64,000 nt of DNA from JAANXG01 sp963731035 (GTDB taxonomy: Bacteria > Pseudomonadota > Gammaproteobacteria > Arenicellales > JAANXG01). Below, piece by piece: positions 26,156 to 35,019 of the stretch. Position numbers and translations under genes: made by a program. The DNA is taken from positions 186,001-250,000 of the forward strand of contig CAVSUY010000027.1 of NCBI GenBank assembly GCA_963731035.1, written 5' to 3'. Each line of letters begins with the position of its first letter. Position 1 is the first letter of the stretch. A model generated the notes under the pieces. That model was not told the origin of the DNA. It worked only from the letters and a program-made list of their open reading frames with translations, and made no database searches.

Positions 26156-28114
26156 CTACATGTTCCGCGATCCCGCCACGTGGTCCCCGATGTCCTCATA
26201 CAACGCCTGGACTTCGCGTTCGGGAACCGTGGACATCTCCATCTTGTAGGCGAGGAACCACATCATGAACACTCCGAGCGCCCACCACAGCAGCTGCCAG
26301 GCCCAGATGGACGGCATACCGAAAGTCCAGGTCGCGGCGTCGTTCGGATTACCGAAGATCGTGTTACCGATCACCGCGCCCGGTCCGATTCCGAAGAAGA
26401 ACCAAACCAGGGTGATGATCCAGGCCACCGGAACCAGACCTTTCTTGGAGGCAGGCAGAATGGCGTGCGCCCTGAGGAAGTTGTGGAACTTCATTTTGTG
26501 GTTCATGTCGGCCTCGTTCTGGGTAACCGCCGAGACGATGATAGTCAGACCCAGATTGAAGATCATTCCCCAACCGGCGGAGTGGATCGTCCACGGCCAG
26601 CGCCCCCAGGGCATGAACTGAGCTCCCAGCGGTTCGGTGAGCGTGACAGCGATGATTCCGGCGGCCAGTCCGATCGTCACCCCTTGTCGCGTAAACCATG
26701 GGAAATAACAGACAGACATCAGAGGCGTCCACATTTGAAAGCCGTAAGCCACCGCCAGACCGCCAAGGAGCACCAGGGCGTCGTTCGACACGGTCGCCAC
26801 CACCAGGGCCGCCAGCACGATCAACAGGACACCGACCCGCCCCCAGAACTTCTGCTGTCCATGACTCGCATTGGGCATGATGTAGTGCTTGAGCAGGTCC
26901 CGTGTCAGCATGCCCCCGGCAGTCGACATGTACGCCGCGCCGGTGGACTGCATGGCCGCCAGTGCGCAGACCGACAACAGACCCACCAGCCACGGTGCCG
27001 TCGCCCCCATGAGCCAGATCAACTGCGGCACCAGGTTGCCCTGGGCACCGGGAGACTTCATCAGGTCCGTATGGCCAAGGGCCTGAAGTCCTTCCTGCAT
27101 GACGGGATTCACGAACTCGGGATGCGCATTCATGAATGCCTCGTCGGCTCCCAGGAAGTGGGCGCCCATACCCTGGAAGACGGTAAACACCATGAGAATG
27201 ATGCCAATCCCGAAGCTCGATGCCCACACTTCCTGCGGTGCGAAGGGCCGCGGGTCGGTGTTGGAAAACGCCCACATGCTGAACGCCGGAGCGGATTGAA
27301 TACCCATCAGCGCAAACATGTAGGTCAACACCATGACACCCGTCCACGCTCCGCCAGAGGCCGAAGGTCCGCTGCTCACGAACTGAATCACGCCGGGAAT
27401 GGCAATATAGTGACTGAAGCCGTCCGGAGTTCGCTTGGTATCGAATTCACTGAGGGCGGCGATTCCCTGGTTCAGTTGGTCCAAGCCGCCGACGAACGAA
27501 ATCGCAATGATCCCGATGGCAATGATTCCCACCGCCAACAGGATGCATTGCAAAGTGTCGACGTAGGCTACCGCCCGGAGTCCGCCGGATGCCACGTAGA
27601 TGAACACCACGGCCGAGAGCAGCCACATGCCCACTTCGATCGACAGCAGGCCGTCGGTGAGCACGTTGAACAGGAAGCCCGACGCGCGCAGCTGAATACC
27701 GAGGTACGGCACCGAGAAGCACAATGCCACCAGCACCGTCAACAGGCGCACGGCGTCGCCCCGGAAGTAGTGTGCCAGCATCTCGCCGGGGGTCACAAAG
27801 CCGAAGCGCTTGCCCAGCATCCACTGGCGCTTGAGGAATATGACACCGGTGAAGGGAATGGTTATGGCATAAAACGAAGCATAGGCATACTGAAAGCCGT
27901 CGCGATACAACAGGCCCGGGTGGCCCATGAACGTCCAGCCGGAAAAGGAAGTCGCGGTTGCCGCGAGCACGAATACCCACACCGAGAGCCTGCGCCCTGC
28001 AATGAAGTAGTCACTCGCGGTCTTCGCCGTGAGAGCCCCCCTGACACCCCAGTAGATGCAGTAGGCCCAGTACAGAATGACGAAGATAAACAACCAGACT
28101 ATTTTTGGATCCAT
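26156..28114 (-). CDS. Sodium:solute symporter (SSS family)
   Basis: 652-residue inner-membrane transporter with about 13-14 helices. SSS features include SDYFIAGRRLSVWVFVLAAT near the N-terminus, ATSFSGWTFMGHPGLLYRDG after it, and GMLTRDLLKHYI in the second half. The substrate cannot be read from sequence; related CbrAB- or CrbSR-controlled transporters move carboxylates or amino acids. The start ATG 28114 has GAGGAG upstream. A perfect sigma-54 promoter lies 106 bp upstream and a 25-bp palindrome 194 bp upstream, both downstream of the CbrB-like gene, so this is the likely main target of that regulator. Confidence 0.9.
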   Translation of the reverse strand: MDPKIVWLFIFVILYWAYCIYWGVRGALTAKTASDYFIAGRRLSVWVFVLAATATSFSGWTFMGHPGLLYRDGFQYAYASFYAITIPFTGVIFLKRQWMLGKRFGFVTPGEMLAHYFRGDAVRLLTVLVALCFSVPYLGIQLRASGFLFNVLTDGLLSIEVGMWLLSAVVFIYVASGGLRAVAYVDTLQCILLAVGIIAIGIIAISFVGGLDQLNQGIAALSEFDTKRTPDGFSHYIAIPGVIQFVSSGPSASGGAWTGVMVLTYMFALMGIQSAPAFSMWAFSNTDPRPFAPQEVWASSFGIGIILMVFTVFQGMGAHFLGADEAFMNAHPEFVNPVMQEGLQALGHTDLMKSPGAQGNLVPQLIWLMGATAPWLVGLLSVCALAAMQSTGAAYMSTAGGMLTRDLLKHYIMPNASHGQQKFWGRVGVLLIVLAALVVATVSNDALVLLGGLAVAYGFQMWTPLMSVCYFPWFTRQGVTIGLAAGIIAVTLTEPLGAQFMPWGRWPWTIHSAGWGMIFNLGLTIIVSAVTQNEADMNHKMKFHNFLRAHAILPASKKGLVPVAWIITLVWFFFGIGPGAVIGNTIFGNPNDAATWTFGMPSIWAWQLLWWALGVFMMWFLAYKMEMSTVPEREVQALYEDIGDHVAGSRNM

Positions 28115-28219
28115 GATTGGTCTCCTCTCTTTATAGTTTTATAGTCTTATAGCAGTCAGGTTGAACGGGTGGGTAAATCGTCCCAACGGCCTCCCACATG
28201 ATTCTCCTGGCTAGGGCAC

Positions 28220-28235
28220 TGCAAGGGATGTGCCA
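28220..28235 (-). promoter_or_regulatory. Sigma-54 (-24/-12) promoter of the symporter gene
   Basis: On the minus strand the sequence reads TGGCACATCCCTTGCA, an exact match to TGGCAC-N5-TTGCA. Transcription would begin about 12 bases downstream, leaving a leader of roughly 95 bases before the symporter ATG. Confidence 0.9.
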
Positions 28236-28307
28236 AGGACGGCTCCCCACTGCAAATGAAGGAAAACCGTCGATTCGGCCCGACAAAGCGTGGTTGCCAA
28301 TGTCGTA

Positions 28308-28332
28308 CACCTGTTACGGTACGTAACAGGTG
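28308..28332. promoter_or_regulatory. Palindromic enhancer (UAS) for CbrB-like activator
   Basis: Perfect 10-bp inverted repeat CACCTGTTAC / GTAACAGGTG with a 5-bp spacer, 73 bp upstream of the sigma-54 promoter, the usual distance for an NtrC-type activator site. The GTTAC/GTAAC half-sites resemble those reported for CbrB. Confidence 0.75.
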
Positions 28333-28418
28333 GGTGGATCGGTAACTTGCTGCGCCGCCGCATACCGCGCGGGCTCAGCGGGCGTCTCCGACCGGGGATT
28401 CCGCCAATCCACCCGCAC

Positions 28419-29738
28419 CTATCGCCGCGGGATGCCGAGTTTCTGGCGCCGCTCCCACAGCGTCTTGCGGCTGATCCCCAGGCGCCGGGCCAGCTCGGTC
28501 TCCGTCATCTCGTGTTCGTGGGTGCGGACGAAACTGCAGAAGTAGTCGTCCAGGGAGTCGCTCCCTGGCGGCCGCGCGGCAGGACCCGACTCCAACCTGA
28601 TGGCAAGCAGATCCGGGGTGATGATCTCGCCATCACATAATATGACCGCCCGTTGGATCGCATTCTCGAGTTCCCGGACATTGCCCGGCCAGCGGTAGCG
28701 GCGGATCAGGTCTCGCGAGTCGGCATCCAGCCGCGGCTCCTGCTTGTTCAATCGGTCGCATGCCCGGCTCATCAGAAAGTCGGACAGCTGCTCCACGTCC
28801 TCGCCACGATCGCGAAGAGGTGGAAGCTGGATCTCCATCACGCGCAGCCTGAAATATACATCCTCACGGAACTCCCCGGCCCTGACCAGAACCTCCAGGG
28901 TTCGATTTGTTGCCGCCACCACGCGGACATCGATCTTGCGCGTGGTATTGGAACCAACGCGGCGCACTTCGCCATCCTGCAACACCCGAAGCAGGCCCGC
29001 CTGAGCGGTCAGCGGCAGCTCGGCAATCTCATCCAGAAACAAAGTCCCGCCGTTGGCGGCCTCCACCAGTCCCTCCCGCACCGCCACGGCACCGGTGAAG
29101 GCACCCTTCTCGTGGCCGAATAATTCCGATTCGATAAGCTCGTCCGGTATGGCTCCGCAATTCACAGCAATGACAGGCCCATCGTTTCGGGAACTGCCTT
29201 CGTGGATCGCTCGAGCCACCAGTTCCTTGCCTGTCCCGGACTCTCCCGTGATCAGAACGTTGGTATGGGTAGGCGCCACCTTGGCGATCCGATGAAAAAC
29301 GTCCTGCATGACAGCACTGTCTCCGATCATGCCCGACACCGGATATTCCCGCTGCATGTCCGATTTCAACGCTTCGTTCTGCCGCTGCAACCGGCTTTCC
29401 TTGATGATGCGCTCTACCACCATCATCAATTCATCGTGATCGAAGGGCTTGGCGATATAGTCCACGGCGCCTTGGCGCATGGATTCGACCGCTGACTTCA
29501 CGCTGGCATAGCTGGTCATAATCAACACCGGCGTGCTGTCCGATTTCGATATGATCTCGGTGCCCGGACTGCCGGGGAGCCTCAGATCCGCGATGATCAG
29601 ATCGAAGCCCGACAATTCGTGTCGTGCTGCTTCCGTCACGGAGCCCGCGGTCTCGACGTCATAGCCATGCCGCTTGAGCAGTCGGGTCAAGGCCGACCGT
29701 ATGACGGCCTCGTCGTCTACAACCAGTACTCTGCTCAT
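28419..29738 (-). CDS. cbrB: CbrB-like sigma-54 response regulator
   Basis: 439 residues in three domains: receiver (1-~120, phospho-acceptor D51 in IIADLRLPG, K97 in AKPFD), AAA+ activator (~135-370; Walker A GESGTGKE at 165-172, the sigma-54 contact loop GAFTGA at 212-217, Walker B TLFLDEIAELP), and a C-terminal Fis-type helix-turn-helix (~410-435, ELARRLGISRKTLWERRQKL). The ATG 29738 overlaps the kinase stop codon (ATGA). With the SLC5-type kinase upstream it forms a CbrA/CbrB pair, which in pseudomonads governs carbon/nitrogen balance. The palindrome and sigma-54 promoter just downstream make the symporter its probable local target. Confidence 0.85.
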   Translation of the reverse strand: MSRVLVVDDEAVIRSALTRLLKRHGYDVETAGSVTEAARHELSGFDLIIADLRLPGSPGTEIISKSDSTPVLIMTSYASVKSAVESMRQGAVDYIAKPFDHDELMMVVERIIKESRLQRQNEALKSDMQREYPVSGMIGDSAVMQDVFHRIAKVAPTHTNVLITGESGTGKELVARAIHEGSSRNDGPVIAVNCGAIPDELIESELFGHEKGAFTGAVAVREGLVEAANGGTLFLDEIAELPLTAQAGLLRVLQDGEVRRVGSNTTRKIDVRVVAATNRTLEVLVRAGEFREDVYFRLRVMEIQLPPLRDRGEDVEQLSDFLMSRACDRLNKQEPRLDADSRDLIRRYRWPGNVRELENAIQRAVILCDGEIITPDLLAIRLESGPAARPPGSDSLDDYFCSFVRTHEHEMTETELARRLGISRKTLWERRQKLGIPRR

Positions 29739-32704
29739 ATCTGCGTCGCCGCCTCGGAGGCGGACTGGCCCGACCGCACAGGGGGAAACCACATCCGCAC
29801 GACCGTTCCGCCACTGTCGGGACTGTCGATATCAATATACCCGTCGTGTTCCTTGACGATATTGTAGACCAACGGCAATCCCAGTCCCGTGCCCTCGCCC
29901 GGCTCCTTGGTGGTAAAGAAGGGATCGAAGACGCGTTCGATGTTCCCGGGGGCGATGCCCGAACCATGATCCCGCACGACTACCTGCGTCCATCCGTCCT
30001 CGATGCGGGTAGATACCGTTACCCGGTCGTCGTCGCCGGACGCCTGGCAGGCGTTGGTCAACAGGTTCACGAAGACCTGAAGCAGCTTCTGCTGGATCCC
30101 GTCGACAAGGGCCGCCGGGTCGCAATCATTCACGCATTCCGTGCGTCTCCCGACCCGGCTCAGATTGACCAGTTGAATCGCCTCGCCGACGCACTCGCAT
30201 ACATTCACCGGGTGCTTATCCGCGAGATCCTGGCCCCCGTGGCTGAAGCTCACCAGCGACTTTACGATGGCACTGATTCGCCTCGTCTGTTCGAGGATCT
30301 GGGTTACATTGTGCTTGACGTCCGGACTGTCGGAGTCCTCGCGCAGGTTCTGCGCCAGGCAGGCGATGCCGGTCACTGGGTTGCCGATCTCGTGCGCAAC
30401 ACCGGCGGCCAGCCTGCCCAACGAAGCGAGCCTGTCCGCATGAGCCAATTCCGCCTCCAGCTTATGCTTGTCGGTCATATCCTCGATCAACACCACCGTA
30501 CCGAAGGACTCCCGCCGATAAGCTGCGGCCATCACGCCGGGCGGCCGATCGAGGTAGGCTTTGTGAAGGTTCAGCCAACGGGAGTTGCCGCCGACGAACA
30601 CTCTGACCTTACTCAACTCCGAAGCGTCACCCTCGAGAAAATCCGCCAGTAGCTGCCCCCACGGTGGGGGCAGCTCACCCGGCTTTCGACCCATTACGTC
30701 CGCTGGCGCAATACCGGACAGAGCGCGCATGCCCCCGTTCCATATGACGATCTCCCCGTCCGGCCCCACCGAGCACACGCCCGATGGCAGCTTCTCGAGC
30801 ACCTGCCGGTGGTAGCGCCTCAGAGAATCGAGTTCCCCCAACAGACCGCGCAATCGCATCTGCGACGTCTCCAGTCGGTCCTCGATGATACGAATACTGT
30901 CGGCGAACAGGCTCTGTGTCTTGGAGTCCATGCGCAACTGCTGATTGACAACACTGCGAGCCAGCTCCGGCCCCAAAAGGCCGGACAGGTTACGCTCGAT
31001 GCGATCCCTCAGGCGGCGCAGACTGGAAGGACTGGTTTCGTCTTCTGGTAGACCGAGATCCCTGAGGGCCCGCTGAACCTCCTTGTGGGCCATCTCTGCA
31101 CCGATGAGCCGCGACAGCAACTCGGTAAACTCGGTCGCCGAGGCCACCTCCAGGACCCCGCCGCGGGGGAGAAGAGTCTCGTTAACGCAGGCTTCCGCGG
31201 CTTCGATCTCTTCCGGAGACCTCCTGGTCGCCAGGGACAGTGCGACGAACAGGCATCCATTGACCGCCAGGGACCAGAAGGTCACGAACGTCCACTTGTC
31301 CATGTGCGTGTAGTCCAACCAGGGCTGCAGGCTCACGCCCGCATGAGTGCCGCCGCCCGGATCGACCAGGGGGATAAACAAAGTTATGAACCAAATGCAG
31401 GCACCGCCACCCAGTCCGGCCATGAAGCCGTTGCGGTTGGCGTTCTCCCAATACAATACGCCGATCATCCCCGGGAGGAATTGCGCCACCGCAACCAGGG
31501 AGACCAACCCGAGCTCGTACAGCCCCTCGCCCCCTTCCAGTGCCGCGTAGAAACCGAAGCCCGCCAGGATGATCACCGCCATCACCACGCGTCGGCCCCA
31601 CAACAGCCAACTATAAAGATCGAGAGTGGGATCGGGGATACTGGCCGGAAGCACGAGGTGATTCAGGGCCATGGCGGACAGCGCCACCGTTGTCACTATC
31701 ATCATGGCGCTTGCAGCCGATATGCCGCCGAGGAGCGCGAGCAGGGTGAGCAGATGCGACCCGGAGCTCAGGGTCACACCCAGCATATAGTAGTCGGGGT
31801 CGACTCCGACGGACAGGATCCCACCGGCCCACAGGACGAGGGGCACCGGCAGAGTCAGAGCCAGCAATAGCAAAGGAAAGCCCCATGCCGACGTTCGCAG
31901 GCAGCGCGGCTCGATGTTCTCCGTAAACACCATGTGGAACTGACGCGGCAGTAGAAACGCGGCGCCGAAGGCGAGCAGCAGCACCGCAGTCCATCCGCCT
32001 TCGCGAACCGGACGATACATCTCGTCGAGTACATGAGGGTTCTCCTGCAGCCAGGTCTCAATCCCGTGGAATCCCCCAAACGCACCCAGTACCGAGAATA
32101 TGCCCACCGTTGCCAACGCCGCGAGCTTCACCACGGACTCGAAAGCCATCGCCACTACCAGACCCCGGTGCTTCTCGCGGGGAGCTATATGACGGGCGCC
32201 AAAGAGTATGGTGAAGACAATCCAAAGCACGCAAAAGCCGAAGGCCAGCAGTCGAGGCTGCGCCTCCTGCGTCAGGATCTGCACAGTGTCGGTGGCGGCG
32301 CGGATCTGCAGCGCCAGGTAGGGCAGGGATCCTGCCAGCATGAACAAGGCCACCATGATTCCCGCAGCCTGGCTGCGGAAACGAAACGCGAACAGGTCCG
32401 CGAGAGAGGTGAGCTGATAGTCCCGTACCAGGCGCAACAGCGGCTCCAAGAGCATCGGCGTCAATATGAACGCAATAGTTGCACCGATATATACGGCAAG
32501 GAACATGTAGCCATGACTGGCCGCAAACCCGACACTTCCGTAGTAGGTCCACGCCGTCGCGTAGACCCCCAACGACAGGACATAGGTCAGCGGATGTCGG
32601 GAGACCGCGGCCGGAATCGTGCCGCGCTCGGTGGCATAGGCAACCAGGAACAACAGGCAGAGATAGCAAAAGATCGCGAAGAACAACGCCGAGAAGCTAA
32701 ACAT
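29735..32704 (-). CDS. cbrA: CbrA-like sensor kinase with SSS transporter domain
   Basis: 989 residues. The first ~500 form a sodium:solute symporter-like membrane module of about 13 helices (VYIGATIAFILTPMLLEPLL, DLFAFRFRSQAAGIMV). A linker (~510-630) follows, then a PAS domain (~640-750, VLEKLPSGVCSVGPDGEIVI), HisKA with the phospho-acceptor near 768 (GVAHEIGNPVTGIA), and an ATPase domain (~850-975, TNACQASG, VVRDHGSGI, GTGLGLPLV). This is the CbrA architecture, thought to couple transport or solute sensing to phosphorylation. The start MFSFSALFF at 32704 overlaps the small cbrX-like gene by eight bases; a 19-residue longer form would run into it. Confidence 0.87.
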   Translation of the reverse strand: MFSFSALFFAIFCYLCLLFLVAYATERGTIPAAVSRHPLTYVLSLGVYATAWTYYGSVGFAASHGYMFLAVYIGATIAFILTPMLLEPLLRLVRDYQLTSLADLFAFRFRSQAAGIMVALFMLAGSLPYLALQIRAATDTVQILTQEAQPRLLAFGFCVLWIVFTILFGARHIAPREKHRGLVVAMAFESVVKLAALATVGIFSVLGAFGGFHGIETWLQENPHVLDEMYRPVREGGWTAVLLLAFGAAFLLPRQFHMVFTENIEPRCLRTSAWGFPLLLLALTLPVPLVLWAGGILSVGVDPDYYMLGVTLSSGSHLLTLLALLGGISAASAMMIVTTVALSAMALNHLVLPASIPDPTLDLYSWLLWGRRVVMAVIILAGFGFYAALEGGEGLYELGLVSLVAVAQFLPGMIGVLYWENANRNGFMAGLGGGACIWFITLFIPLVDPGGGTHAGVSLQPWLDYTHMDKWTFVTFWSLAVNGCLFVALSLATRRSPEEIEAAEACVNETLLPRGGVLEVASATEFTELLSRLIGAEMAHKEVQRALRDLGLPEDETSPSSLRRLRDRIERNLSGLLGPELARSVVNQQLRMDSKTQSLFADSIRIIEDRLETSQMRLRGLLGELDSLRRYHRQVLEKLPSGVCSVGPDGEIVIWNGGMRALSGIAPADVMGRKPGELPPPWGQLLADFLEGDASELSKVRVFVGGNSRWLNLHKAYLDRPPGVMAAAYRRESFGTVVLIEDMTDKHKLEAELAHADRLASLGRLAAGVAHEIGNPVTGIACLAQNLREDSDSPDVKHNVTQILEQTRRISAIVKSLVSFSHGGQDLADKHPVNVCECVGEAIQLVNLSRVGRRTECVNDCDPAALVDGIQQKLLQVFVNLLTNACQASGDDDRVTVSTRIEDGWTQVVVRDHGSGIAPGNIERVFDPFFTTKEPGEGTGLGLPLVYNIVKEHDGYIDIDSPDSGGTVVRMWFPPVRSGQSASEAATQI

Positions 32705-32888
32705 CTTTGCGTCGGATGCCGACCCACACGCAGCCCGCAATAATCGTGGACCAGAGTACATACGGCACGTACCATGGACTGCTATCCTGGGCCCATGCGA
32801 AGATTAAGGGAGTCGCGAACAATGCCACGGCCGCCAGCAACAGCAGCACAGTGCGCTCGACCGTCTTGTCGGTTGGCCTGTACTCCAT
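32697..32888 (-). CDS. CbrX-like small membrane protein (DUF3311 type)
   Basis: 63 residues with two membrane helices (LLLLAAVALFATPLIFAW and YVLWSTIIAGCVWVGIR) separated by a short loop with SSPWYVPYV. Small proteins of this type precede SSS transporters and CbrA kinases, where the gene is called cbrX and is co-transcribed with cbrA. It overlaps the kinase start by eight bases. A role as partner subunit of the transporter-like domain is an inference from context. The divergent antiporter operon starts 64 bp away. Confidence 0.75.
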   Translation of the reverse strand: MEYRPTDKTVERTVLLLLAAVALFATPLIFAWAQDSSPWYVPYVLWSTIIAGCVWVGIRRKDV

Positions 32889-32952
32889 CGGCTCAGAGTA
32901 TCAAAACCCGTTTCGAAACGTAACAGAAATCGCGGATTACCAACGACGTCCA

Positions 32953-33444
32953 ATGACCGTTAAAGTCCAGAGGCTTCTCCTTCTTCTCCTTGTTCTGGCC
33001 TGTTTCTGGCTGTCGCTCTCGGGACATTTCACGCCGATGCTGCTCGCCCTCGGTGCCGCGTCCTGCCTGTTCGTGGCCTGGGTCACGAGTCGCAAGGGGC
33101 TCGTCGACGAACGGGGCGCATTGTTGCAAATACACTGGGGCCGCTGGTGTCGCTACCAGGGGTGGCTCGCGGTTCAGATCGCCAGAGCCGCTATCGACGT
33201 CGCCGCTCGTATCCTCGATCCCAGGCTTCCTATCAGCCCGGTGGTGGGTCACGTTCCGGCGGACTTGTCGGACCTCGGAAAGGTCATCTACGCCAACTCC
33301 ATTACGCTAACCCCCGGCACCGTGTCCATAAATCTCACAGACGACAACCGAATCATCGTTCACTCGCTGACCCAGGAAGGCATGGATGAACTCAAGAACG
33401 GCGAGATGCTGCGCCGTGTCAGGGACGTCCTGAAGCAGCCATGA
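32953..33444 (+). CDS. mrpE: Na+/H+ antiporter subunit E (MrpE/MnhE)
   Basis: 163-residue membrane protein. Two helices near the N-terminus (LLLLLLVLACFWLSLS and MLLALGAASCLFVAWV), then a conserved cytoplasmic domain with YANSITLTPGTVSINLTDD, the MrpE hallmark, and a C-terminal HSLTQEGMDELKNGEML. The start ATG 32953 fits family length; an upstream TTG frame overlaps the divergent cbrX-like gene. It is the first gene of a tightly packed antiporter cluster, with its stop overlapping the next ATG. Confidence 0.9.
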   Translation: MTVKVQRLLLLLLVLACFWLSLSGHFTPMLLALGAASCLFVAWVTSRKGLVDERGALLQIHWGRWCRYQGWLAVQIARAAIDVAARILDPRLPISPVVGHVPADLSDLGKVIYANSITLTPGTVSINLTDDNRIIVHSLTQEGMDELKNGEMLRRVRDVLKQP

Positions 33445-33740
33445 ACACATCTATACTCTTCATCACGACGTGCTGCATTCTTCTGACCATGGTACTGGCC
33501 CTGTATCGTGGCATACGGGGACCCACGCTGTACGACCGCATTCTTGCCGTCAACGGTTTTGGCACCAAAACCGTATTGACTATCGCTGTATACGGCTTCT
33601 TCAAGGGCCGGCCGGATTTCCTCGATATCGCGATCGTGTACGCCTTGATTAACTTCATCAGCACCATTGCCGTACTGAAATTCTTCGAATACGGGGGACT
33701 GGGCGGGTTCCTTCACGGCCCCGGGACCGGCAATTCATGA
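33441..33740 (+). CDS. mrpF: Na+/H+ antiporter subunit F (MrpF/MnhF)
   Basis: 99 residues, three helices. The conserved stretch is LYRGIRGPTLYDRILAVNGF followed by DFLDIAIVYALINFISTIAV, diagnostic of MrpF. It overlaps mrpE and mrpG by four bases at each end. In Mrp complexes MrpF and MrpG form part of the small-subunit membrane module beside MrpE. Confidence 0.92.
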   Translation: MNTSILFITTCCILLTMVLALYRGIRGPTLYDRILAVNGFGTKTVLTIAVYGFFKGRPDFLDIAIVYALINFISTIAVLKFFEYGGLGGFLHGPGTGNS

Positions 33741-34051
33741 TCTGGAACATCGTGAGTTGGGCGCTATTGCTGTCCGGCGCCGCGTTCGTGATCATCGGCG
33801 GCGTGGGGCTGATCCGCCTTCCCGATTTCTTCACCCGTCTGCACGCCGTCAGCATCCCGGACACCCTGGGCGCGGCACTGATTTCCGCCGGCCTGATCAT
33901 GCAGGCGGGACTGTCCATGGTGACGTTTAAGCTTCTGATCATCCTCGCACTCCTGCTGTTCACCGGCCCGACCGCCACCCATGCCCTCGCGAAGACAGCC
34001 CTCCATGGCAAACTCGCCCCACGGACGCGGAACCCGGAGAAAACCTCATAG
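33737..34051 (+). CDS. mrpG: Na+/H+ antiporter subunit G (MrpG/MnhG)
   Basis: 104 residues with three helices and the MrpG signature GVGLIRLPDFFTRLHAVSIP, then DTLGAALISAGLIMQ. The tail is basic and polar (PRTRNPEKTS). Its TCATAG end overlaps a likely non-ATG start of the next gene, described separately. Confidence 0.92.
   Translation: MIWNIVSWALLLSGAAFVIIGGVGLIRLPDFFTRLHAVSIPDTLGAALISAGLIMQAGLSMVTFKLLIILALLLFTGPTATHALAKTALHGKLAPRTRNPEKTS
34036..34050 (+). promoter_or_regulatory. Ribosome-binding site pointing to a possible AUA start
   Basis: GGAG at 34036-34039 lies 8 nt before ATA (34048-34050), in frame with the following gene. The first canonical ATG (34093) has no such site and starts inside the first membrane helix. 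The 15 codons between encode IEFFITISLLLLLGA, which completes that helix. Confidence 0.5.
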
Positions 34052-34092
34052 AGTTCTTCATCACCATCAGCCTGCTGCTACTGCTGGGCGCG

Positions 34093-35019
34093 ATGGCTCT
34101 TGCCATTGTGCGCCTTAACCGGCTGTTCGCGGCCGTTATACTTTTCGACATATTCAGTCTGTTGTCGGCGGCCCTTTTCGTCAGCCTGGGAGCGGTGGAC
34201 GTGGCGTTCACCGAGGCGTCGGTAGGCGCCGGCATCACCACCATACTCCTGTTGGGCGCCCTGTCCCTGACCAGCAAACGACAACGCCAGATCTCATGGA
34301 AGCGGCACCTGCCGGCAATACTGATCACGGGGGCCATCGGCGTTTTGCTGCTGTTCGGCCTGTCGGACCTGCCGCGCTTCGGTGATCCCGAAGCGCCGGT
34401 ATTCGGCCCGCTGTATTCCCGTTACGTGTTCGGATCACCGCACGAAATTGGCATCCCTAATATGGTCACTTCCATTCTGGCGAGTTACAGGGGTTACGAT
34501 ACTCTCGGAGAGACCACCGTGATTTTCACCGCCGCCGTGACCGTCCTCGGACTGATGGTCCGCGGATCCAGCTCCCGGACTTCGTCGGGCGGCGGCATGG
34601 ATCACCACCTGATCCTCCGGATCAACTCGAAGTTGATGTTGCCGCTGATTCTGCTGTTCGCCCTCTACGTCCAGTTCCATGGCGACTACGGGCCCGGGGG
34701 CGGTTTCCAGGCGGGGGTCATATTCGCGGGTGGATTCATTCTCTACTGCCTGGTCTTCGGCCTCGACAGCGTACGAAGCGTGGCCCCGGAAGGTCTCGTT
34801 CGGGTACTGTGCGCGTCCGGATTGGCCTTGTATATTCTTACAGGGTTGTGCGGCATATTGCTGGGCGGCAATTTTCTCGACTACAACGTGCTCGCTCACG
34901 ATCCGCTTCACGGACAGCACCTCGGGATCGCTTTGATCGAGATCGGCGTCGGCACCACTGTAGCGGCATCGATGTTCGCCATGTTCCACGCCTACGCGGG
35001 GTATGAGCCGCAACCATGA
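34093..35019 (+). CDS. mrpB: Fused MrpA-C-like (DUF4040) and MrpB antiporter subunit
   Basis: 308 residues from ATG 34093, probably 323 if translation begins at the ATA at 34048. The N-terminal ~75 residues match the DUF4040 module otherwise found at the end of MrpA or as MbhD (LFDIFSLLSAALFVSLGAVD, FTEASVGAGITTILLLGAL). A middle piece with GLYSRYVFGSPHEIGIPN-like sequence corresponds to MbhE. Residues ~170-300 are MrpB (MLPLILLFALYVQFHGDYGP, GGGFQAGVIFAGGFI). Three subunits that are separate in the archaeal Mbh module are therefore one polypeptide here. The stop overlaps the ATG of mrpC. Confidence 0.88.
   Translation: MALAIVRLNRLFAAVILFDIFSLLSAALFVSLGAVDVAFTEASVGAGITTILLLGALSLTSKRQRQISWKRHLPAILITGAIGVLLLFGLSDLPRFGDPEAPVFGPLYSRYVFGSPHEIGIPNMVTSILASYRGYDTLGETTVIFTAAVTVLGLMVRGSSSRTSSGGGMDHHLILRINSKLMLPLILLFALYVQFHGDYGPGGGFQAGVIFAGGFILYCLVFGLDSVRSVAPEGLVRVLCASGLALYILTGLCGILLGGNFLDYNVLAHDPLHGQHLGIALIEIGVGTTVAASMFAMFHAYAGYEPQP

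Noticed and set aside
26075..28144. A 689-codon open frame on the plus strand
   Set aside because: It is antisense to the sodium:solute symporter and encodes a His/Arg/Gln-rich chain without domains; high G+C makes long antisense frames common. The opposite strand has clear SSS motifs.
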